Assembly (NCBI GenBank): GCA_964016985.1
Contig: OZ024821.1
Location: forward strand, 130,535,323-130,599,322
Direction: 5' to 3'
Origin: Anodontia alba
Taxonomy: Eukaryota; Mollusca; Bivalvia; Lucinida; Lucinidae
DNA: 64,000 bases
Part shown: piece after piece, positions 57,061-64,000 of the stretch
How the letters are laid out: each line of letters opens with the position of its first letter
Position numbering within the stretch: position 1 is the stretch's first letter
Notes under the pieces: generated by a model
Seen by the model: the letters and a program-made list of their open reading frames with translations, nothing else
Told to the model about the DNA's origin: nothing
Database searches by the model: none
Program-made: the position numbers and the translations under genes

Positions 57061-57217
57061 ATCACAGAACACGGCCTAATAATGACACCAAGAGGGAGAG
57101 CTAACAAACCATGACAGACAGTTTACACATGCCACAAACCAAAGAAAAGCCACGCAGCGGATTTCCTGGATTTTCCCATATTTATTAATATTACGCAGGA
57201 CGAGATAAAGGAACTCT

Positions 57218-57424
57218 TCACGAAAACCTACCTATACAATTTTGACCCCCTTAAACCCCACTTTCATATAGAAAAACTGGGGTTTACAGGGGTATACATT
57301 ATTTTTCTTATTTCTGCTCAAAAACATAGATTGTGGGTACTGGTTAGAACCGCCTCGCCGAAATATGAAAAATAGTTTTTTATCTGAACTTATCTATATA
57401 TTTGAATAGACATATTTTCGTAAT
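57218..57424 (+). repeat. MITE family A with one palindrome arm deleted
   Basis: TTCACGAAAACCTACCTATA to CATATTTTCGTAATG. The left arm (GATTGTGGGTACTGGTTAGA, CCGCCTCGCCG) is present, then the sequence jumps to AAATATGAAAAATAG; the right arm is gone. Confidence 0.82.
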
Positions 57425-57450
57425 GAGCTCCGTCCTACCCAAAAATGCTA

Positions 57451-57830
57451 TTACGAGGGTCCTGCAAAAAGTTTTGTCACTGGGTTCGGATTACTTCAGT
57501 GCTACGTTTTATCAAACATATTTTTATTACATACCTTCAAAGTATTCTCCCTTTACTGAAACACATTTTTGTGACCTTTTTACCTAGTCGCGAAAAGCAG
57601 ATAAATAGTATTTTGGTATCTGTTGGAGGCACTGATAAAAAGCGCTGCCAAGAGAACTTCTGGACGTATACTTTTTTCCAGAAAGCATTTTCTTAAGCCT
57701 TGGGGAAAAAAAAGAAGTCACAGGGACTCAGGTTAGGTGAATAAGGTGGATGGTTTAAAACTTTAACCTTTTCAGAAGCTGTCGTTCTTTTACCCAGACT
57801 AGCTCATTTCGGCCAATTAGGCCTAACCAG
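57451..57830 (-). pseudogene. mariner, C-terminal end with terminal repeat
   Basis: The terminal repeat at 57453 reads ACGAGGGTCCTGCAAAAAGT, nearly the same as at 38790. On the minus strand the sequence near 57715-57765 gives NHPPYSPNLSPCDFF, the mariner second-domain motif (SPDLxPxDFF), with the first Asp changed to Asn. The N-terminal half is absent. It may be the partner half of the 38028-38790 family. Confidence 0.75.
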
Positions 57831-58160
57831 TGACCCTCTTATAAATTTGCAAAAATCTGGCAATGGGCGCAATGATCACGAAGGACCAGAAAGTACAAAC
57901 TGCATTGTGAAGTAGGAGGAGACGTTTTACGGTCGCCATACCAGCTGTAGTGAAGATAAAAAAAGAAACAGCCTTTGAAAGCAATGGATACATCCACGAA
58001 ACAGACTGAAAACAGCTTAAGCGCCAAGTGTTCTGGGCTAGTTTTTAATGATTGACACATTTAGGACTCTATACTATAGAACAACAGTAAAGAAGATGTC
58101 CAGGAAAAGGCACAATTACAGAACATAGCCCACCGATGACATCAAGAGGAAGAGCAAATA
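57831..58160. other. Unassigned
   Basis: No recognised feature. GATGACATCAAGAGGAAGAG (58134) resembles ATGACACCAAGAGGGAGAG (57083) and CACCAAGAGGAAGAAG (60218), so a dispersed repeat is likely. Confidence 0.4.
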
Positions 58161-58456
58161 AAACAGAAAGCAAGATAGGCAGCTATTGAAGTGAGGTTAC
58201 CGCAATGCTATTGTCAGGACAAGCAAACATGATACACGAAAATAAAACAGAGCTATTGAAGTGAGGTGACCGCAATGCTATCACAAGGGAAAAAAAACAC
58301 GATACACGAAAATAAAACAGAAAGCAAGATAGGCAGCTATTGAAGTGAGGTGACCACAATGCTTTTATCAGGACAAGCAAACATGATACACGAAAATAAA
58401 ACAGAAAGCAAAATGGGCATCTATTGAAGTGAGGTGACCGCAATGCTATCATCAAG
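58160..58456 (+). repeat. ~84-bp tandem repeat
   Basis: Four units with AGCTATTGAAGTGAGGTGAC, CGCAATGCTAT and CAAACATGATACACGAAAAT; one unit is shortened. A G run (10) at 58467-58476 follows. Confidence 0.78.
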
Positions 58457-58479
58457 AAGAAGTTGAGGGGGGGGGGAGC

Positions 58480-59020
58480 ATATTGCTTCGGGCCTGTCCG
58501 TCTGTCCGTCCGTTACACTTGCATACGTTCAGGAATGGTTAGAGCTGGGCTCTGAAATTTTATATATAGCATCAGCATGAAAAATTAGCGCATCCTTATT
58601 ATTTTCGTTTTTCCGTAGCGGTTCTCCATGCGGAGTAATTCCCCCTTTTCGACTGAAGTATTTGATGACATATGGTGGGTACCATGTGTGCACAACTCCT
58701 CACACAGTTTTATAGCGATCAATTTGAAACTCTGCAGGCTCTTTTGTCATGGTCTGTAGATATGTATGTAGTTTTGGCATAATCGTGAATTTATTTTTGT
58801 CACTTTTTTCGACTTTTGATCTAAGCCATTTTTGGGGCTTAAATACTATTAAAGTGCATTACCGTGGGTACCTTGTGTGCGCCTTTAACTGTTTAACACC
58901 GGTCAATTTGAAACTTTGCAGGACCTTTTGTCATGGTCTGTAGATGTGCATGTGTTTTTTGCATGATCGTCAATTTTATTTTTGTCACTTTTTTTTTTTT
59001 TTTTTTGACTATTTTGAATT
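58480..59020 (+). repeat. Start of a satellite-cored element, ~180-bp units
   Basis: CATATTGCTTCGGGCCTGTC then CTGTCCGTCCGTTACACTTG, as at other element starts. Two units share TCAATTTGAAACTYTGCAG, TTTTGTCATGGTCTGTAGAT and TTTATTTTTGTCACTTTTTT. A T run (20) at 58988-59007 precedes the 52-bp array. Confidence 0.6.
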
Positions 59021-59029
59021 CGAAATACT

Positions 59030-60855
59030 ATTTTAACATTCGAACTGAGGCCGAATATCGAATTTTGACAATCGAAATCCTAATTTAACATTCAAACTAA
59101 GCCCAAATTTCGTATTTTAACATTCGAAGTCCTATACTGACATTCAAACTGAAGTCAAATATCGTATTTTGACGTTCGAAATACTATTTTGATATTCAAT
59201 CTGAAGCCATATATCGTATTTTGACATTCAAAGTCCTATTTTGACATTCGAACTAAGACCGAATATCGATTCTGACATTCGAAATTCTATTTTGACGTTC
59301 GAACTGAGGCCGATTATCGTATTTTGACATTCGAAATTCTATTTTCATTTTCGAATTGAGTCCGAATATCGTATTTTGACATTCGAACTGAAGCCGAATA
59401 TCATATTTTGACATTCAAAATCCTATTTTGACATTCGAACAGGCCGAATATTGATTGCAACATTCGAAATCCTATTTTGACATTCGAACTGAGGCCGAAT
59501 ATCGTATTTTGATATTCGAAATCCTATTTTGATATTCCCTGGGGCCAACTATCGAATTTTGACAATCGAAATCCTATCTTTTCATTGAAACAAAGCCCAA
59601 ATAACGTATTTTTGCATTCGAAATCCTACTTTGACATTCGAACTTGAGCCGAATATAGTTTTTTGACATTCAAAATCGAATTTTGACATCCGAACTGAAG
59701 CCGAACGTCGTATTTTGACATTGTAACTGAAGCCGAATATCGTATTTTGACATTTAAAAGCATATTTTGACATCCGAACTAAAGTCGAATATCGAATTTT
59801 GACATTCAAAATCATATATTAACATTCAAATAAGCCCAATTGTCGTATTTTTACATTCGAAATCCTATTTTGACATCCAAACTGAGGCCAAATATCGTAT
59901 TTTGATATTCGAAATCCTATTTTGACATTCGAACTGAGACCGAATATCATATTTTGACATTCATTTGAAATCTTATTATGACATTCGAACTGAGGACGAA
60001 TATGCTATTTTGACATTCGAAATCCTATTTTGATATTTAAACCGAGGCCGAATATCTTATTTTGACATTTGAAATCCTATCTCACATTCGAACTGAGGCC
60101 GAATATTGTATTTTGACATTCGAAATTCTATTTCAAGTTAACATTCGAACTGAAAAAAAAGGTAAGAGAAAAGTCCAAGGAGTGCCACAATCAGAAACCG
60201 CAGCCCGTCTCAGACACCAAGAGGAAGAAGAAACAGACAAAACCAAATAAGCGCAAATCGAACAAACATACGAAAAACACTAAGATTAACTCTCTCTTCC
60301 CCAAGCGAGGTAATCGCAATGCTAAAAGGACTGGAAAACACAAGAACAAAATAACAAGGTAAGACGAAACAAATCGCCTCGTAGAATAAACCACAAAGCA
60401 ACAAAAAGTAAGACTAACATCGGGACCACCACCTTAGAACGGTCAGTAGAATAAACCACCGTGGGGTTTAAAGCACTTTTACAGCTAGACAACTTCACCC
60501 TGGGTCCCGATGCTACTCTTAATACAGAAATGCATAAAAAAATTCGGTTTGCATAGAGACTCCCAACTCAGTCAATGCATCAAAACGAAAACATAAAAAT
60601 CAAATTAATCACAATGATAAACAAAGACGAGTACTCATGGCTAATTCTATTGTATGCCAAAGTAAATGAAAACCAATAGTTGAACCACGGCGGGCCGAAT
60701 ATCCTAGTTTGAGATTCGAAATCCTATTTTGACATTCGAATTGCGCCCAATTATCGTATTTTGACATTCGAAATCCTATTTTGACATTCGAACTGAAGCC
60801 GAATATCGTATTTTGACATTCAAAACCCTATTTTGACATTCGAACTGAGACCGGA
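59030..60855 (+). repeat. 52-bp satellite array, forward orientation
   Basis: Unit consensus is made of GACATTCGAAATCCTATTTT, GACATTCGAACTGAGGCCGA and ATATCGTATTTT. It runs from about 59030 to 60147, is broken by 60148-60690, and continues to 60855. Divergence between units is moderate. Open frames in it are only repeat translations. Confidence 0.88.
60148..60690. repeat. Insert within the 52-bp array
   Basis: Starts AAAAAAAAGGTAAGAGAAAA. It holds CAGACACCAAGAGGAAGAAG, CGAGGTAATCGCAATGCTA (similar to the 58160 repeat) and GGGACCACCACCTTAGAACG, matched in part by CACCCTGGGTCCCGATGC. No coding frame with a known motif. It may be a mobile element of unknown type. Confidence 0.45.
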
Positions 60856-61737
60856 TTTAGAATGTCAAAATACGATTGTCCGCCTCAGATAGAATGTCAA
60901 AATAGGATTTCGAATGTCAGAATACGATATTCGGCCTCAGTTCGAATGTCAAACTAGGATTTCGGATGTCAAAATACGATATTTGGCCTCAGTTCGAATG
61001 TTAAAATAGGAAAGTTTCGAATATCAAAATAGGATATCGCCTCAATTCAAACGTCAAAATAGGATATCGAATGTCAAAATACAATATTCGGCTCCAGTTC
61101 GAAGATCAAAATAGGATTTGAATGTCAAAATACGATAGACAATCGGCTTCAGTTCGAATTTCAAAATACGATTTAGAATGTCAAAATGCAATATTCGGCT
61201 TCAGTTCGAATGTCAAAACAGGATTTTGAATTTCCAAATACGATATTCCGCCTCAGTTCGAATGTCAAAATAGGGTTTCGAATGTCAAAATACGATATTC
61301 GGCCTAAGTTCGAATGTCAAAATAGGATTTTGAATGTCAAAATACAATATTCCGCCTCAGTTCGGGTGTCAAAATAGGATTTCGAATGTAAAAATACGAA
61401 ATTTCGGCTTAGTTTGAATGTTAATATATAATTTCGAATGTCGAAATTCAATATTCGAATTCAGTTCGGATGTCAAAATATGCTTTAAAATGTCAAAATG
61501 CGATATTCGGCTTCAGTTAAAATATCAAGATACGATGTTCGGCTTCAGTTCGAATGTCAAAATTCGATTTTGAATGTCAAAATACGATATTCGGCTAAAG
61601 TTTGAATGTCAAAATAGAGGTTTGAATGTCAAAATACGACATTCCACCTCAGTTCGAATGTCAAAACAGAGTTTCGAATGTCAAAATACGATATTCGTTC
61701 TCAGTTTGAATGTCAAAATAGGACTTCGAATGTCACA
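60856..61737 (-). repeat. 52-bp satellite array, inverted orientation
   Basis: The same unit as 59030-60855 but reverse-complemented: GAATGTCAAAATACGATATT, CGGCCTCAGTTCGAATGTC and AAAATAGGATTTC. The switch occurs at about 60853-60860, next to GAGACCGGATTTAGAATGTC. About 16-17 units. Confidence 0.88.
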
Positions 61738-63190
61738 AGGTCCCATAGACTTACAATGAGAAAATGCTTGTTATCACCATGACTCCTTCAGTGTTGATCG
61801 TATGTTCCTGAAACTTGCCTATAAGGTGGACATGGATACATCTTGAACGAGTTCGAAAACTGGTTAGATCGAATCATTACCTTAGAGCTATGTCCCTTTG
61901 ATTGCTACTTTGTCATTAGCCTAATTTGTTCCGTTTTGATTGGATCATCATGAAACTTGCAGATAAGATGGACATGGTGAAATCTCGGATTTCGAAAAAT
62001 GGCCAGATCGGATCATAAGTCTAAGAGTTACGTCCCTTTGGTTGCTGGAAAAAGCCTCTCTTTGATTTTGTCATCAGCATAACTCATTCAGTTTTGATCG
62101 GATCTTCCTGAAAGTTGCAGATAAGGTGGACATGCATGGGGTCTCGAATGAGTTTGAAACCTGGCCAGATGGAATCATTAATCTTGGAATTACGTTCTAT
62201 TGATTGCTGAAAATGTCTCTGTTTGACTTTGTTATCAGCATAACTCGATCAGTTTTAATCAGATCTTCCTGAAACTTGCAGATAAGGTGGACATAGACAA
62301 AATCTTGGATGTGTTTGAAAACTGGCTAAACTGTTTCATTCCTTTTAGAGTTGCATCCCTTTGATTGCTGAAAAGCCGCTTTTTGACATTGTCATCAGCA
62401 TTACATGTCCAGTTTGAATCGGCTATTCCTTAAACTTGCAGATAAGGTGTACATGGATAAAATCTTGGATGGGTTCGAAACCTAGCCGGATTAGATCATT
62501 TATCTTAGAGTTACATCCCTTTGATTGTTGAAAAAAGCCTCTGTTTGACTTTGTCATCAGCATAACTCGTTCAGTTTTAATTGAATCTGCCTGATTGCAG
62601 ATAAGTAGACATGGATAAAATCTCGAAGGAGTTCGAAAACTGGCCAGATCGGATTATTAAACTTAGAGTCACGTCCTCTTGATTGTTGAAAAAGCCTCTG
62701 TTTGACTTTGTCATCAGCATAACACGTTCAGTTTTGATCGGATCTTCCTGAAACTGGCAGATAAGGTGGACATTGATCTAATCTCGGATGAGTTTGAAAC
62801 CTGACCAGATCGGATTATTTATCTTTGTTGTCGAAAATGCCTATATTTGACTTTATCATCAGCGTATAGCTCGTTCAGTTTTGATCGGATCATCCTGAAA
62901 CTTGCAGATAAGTTGGACATGGATGAAGTCTTGGATAATTTCGAAAAAGTTAAGAAGCCTACACATTCTGATAAATAGAGTTATGTCCTTTGATTGCTAA
63001 AGACACATATACATGTACTTAACCTTGTTTGCTGCATAGCGTCATCCGTTAAAATTGGATCTTCCTTAAACTTGCAGATGTGGAGGATATGGATATTTTG
63101 GAATTATGTCCTCTAGATTAATGAATGTTATAGACATAGAGTGACGTTGATCTACTTTTCAGCATAAGTGAGCGTTAAGGACCACCATGG
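61738..63190 (+). repeat. ~160-bp tandem array, about nine units
   Basis: Units contain TTTGACTTTGTCATCAGCAT, TCGGATCTTCCTGAAACTTG, CAGATAAGGTGGACATGGAT and AGAGTTACGTCCCTTTGATT. It ends with GGACCACCATGGTCACCTTG TTTTA, the hairpin-plus-CTTGTT end seen at 7285-7310. Confidence 0.78.
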
Positions 63191-63284
63191 TCACCTTGTT
63201 TTATTTATTTATTTTTTTATTATTATTTTTTTTTTTTTATTTTTATTTTTTAAGAGAGAAACTGAAGGTTGCCCTTAAGAAAAA

Positions 63285-63350
63285 CAACCAGAGGACCAAT
63301 GGTCCTGTAGCTCACCTGAGACGTTTGTTCTGAGCAAGCTTGCGGTAACA
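63285..63350 (-). repeat. 3' end fragment of a hairpin-ended element, minus strand
   Basis: AACAACCAGAGGACCAATGG then TCCTGTAGCTCACCTGAG: read on the minus strand this is CAGGTGAGC, GGACCATTGGTCC, then CTGGTTGTT. It matches the 3' end of the element at 5827. Confidence 0.55.
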
Positions 63351-63655
63351 TTTTAAAGAATGAAATATATAGGTATTGAAGCTAGTAGTTTGTTTAAAAA
63401 AAAATGGGTCTGTGTAACCTACAGTAACTTGGTATGGAATTTAGCTTTAATTTATTTGTAGTGTGTTGTTTGTTTCCAAAGGCATTCTTTTTGAGGTTTA
63501 TTCACATAAACTATGGCTTTGACATACCAAATATAAAAGGTCTGTGCCTTCTAGTTTCACACAAGGTTTTTAAAGTGTTTCCCCATATGAGCCTATATGT
63601 AAAACAAGTGATTCCTGGGGCAGGGCCATTTTACCTCAGTGCTAGAACGTGAACA
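63351..63655. other. Unassigned
   Basis: An open frame at 63434-63652 has hydrophobic stretches but no motif or coding context I can name. Confidence 0.35.
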
Positions 63656-63805
63656 ATCTTGGTATAATAAGAAAAATATTACCCATTTGTCGTCTGCTGA
63701 ATAAACCCAGAGAGTGATAAAGGTTAACTCCTTAGCCGGTGTCACTCATCACGAAAAAATACCTATATAATTCTGACCCACTTAAACCCACTTTTATATA
63801 TACGT
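63656..63805 (+). repeat. MITE family B right half and family A left end
   Basis: 63656-63727: AATAAGAAAAATATTACCCA, TTTGTCGTCTGCTGAATAAA and GATAAAGGTTAAC (family B). 63749-63803: ATCACGAAAAAATACCTATA to CCACTTTTATATATA (family A), cut by the next element. Confidence 0.65.
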
Positions 63806-64000
63806 GGCAAAAAGAGTTAGGGATATTTGTATGTATGGTGAAATAAAAGGAAACTAAGACATATCTGAAATCTGAAATTGATATATTTGATTACATCATT
63901 TCATTTACAGACAAAAATCCATCCGTTGGAGTCTGTAGCACTAGCCGATGAGGTCTTGCGTTGTCATCCTGCAGCACTACGTTGTGTTGTTGAACAAAAG
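63804..64000 (-). pseudogene. Tc1-like element, partial, at the window edge
   Basis: Starts ACGTGGCAAAAAGAGTTAGG (probable terminal repeat) with TATATA before it. At the far end the minus strand reads FVQQHNVVLQDDNARPHR, with the LQDDNARPH motif of the Tc1 catalytic core. Only about 50 codons are visible, and the sequence after it does not follow the family well, so the copy is probably rearranged. The element continues beyond the window. Confidence 0.7.

Noticed and set aside
58183..58455. Cysteine/phenylalanine-rich minus-strand frame resembling a membrane or secreted peptide
   Set aside because: Entirely within the ~84-bp tandem repeat.
59582..61759. Open frames rich in SKYDIR / VKIGF-type repeats
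   Set aside because: Translations of the 52-bp satellite, present on both strands because the array inverts.
63434..63652. Possible small membrane protein
   Set aside because: Hydrophobic start but no conserved motif, and flanked by mobile-element debris.

Overview
The window is animal nuclear DNA, AT-rich and crowded with repeats. The mix of tRNA-derived SINEs, palindromic MITEs, and elements with short tandem-repeat cores and terminal hairpins points to a mollusc, most likely a bivalve; this is inferred from repeat style only. I see no rRNA gene, functional tRNA or CRISPR array.

I can support one host gene. It lies on the + strand (start codon 7757, stop 33714-33716) and has seven coding exons that join in phase: 7757-8065, 13464-13569, 15513-15699, 22622-22832, 25644-25853, 29950-30084 and 33435-33716. 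They give a 479-residue membrane RING-CH (MARCH family) E3 ubiquitin ligase. It has a 200-residue polar N-terminal extension, a complete C4HC3 RING-CH domain in exon 4, two membrane segments in exons 5-6, and a C-terminus ending in a class I PDZ ligand, as in MARCH2/MARCH3. Both ends of the coding region have been disturbed: part of exon 2 is duplicated downstream as a phase-symmetric 69-bp cassette next to G-runs, and the stop codon region plus an inserted MITE end is duplicated in tandem with the stop lost in the second copy.

Layout. 1-5800: SINE remnants, a palindrome MITE and the 3' end of a dead non-LTR retrotransposon. 5827-7310: a tandem-repeat element. 7745-33716: the ligase gene, whose introns hold a nested Tc1 element (10971-12584), pogo-like MITEs, several satellite-cored elements (15838-18120, 19862-21620, 23518-24530, 25966-27842, 28322-29365) and many palindromic MITEs. 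33693-33960: duplicated gene end. 34747-41110: further tandem-repeat elements with a mariner (35555-36591) and half of another mariner (38028-38790) inside. 41340-54320: MITE and SINE copies, plus a 310-bp-period array carrying RFX/X-box-like sites (43767-45800). 54743-57060: another tandem-repeat element with a young SINE. 57218-64000: MITE and mariner pieces, an array of a 52-bp unit that flips into inverted orientation (59030-61735), a 160-bp-period array (61740-63190) and part of a Tc1-like element at the edge.

Two patterns recur. (1) Many elements share similar ends (a T-rich start, a 5' hairpin, subterminal inverted repeats, a 3' hairpin followed by a CTTGTT-like end) but carry different tandem-repeat cores; this fits non-autonomous Helentron-like elements. 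(2) At least ten MITE families, with different terminal inverted repeats, each carry a central near-perfect palindrome, and several share one palindrome core.
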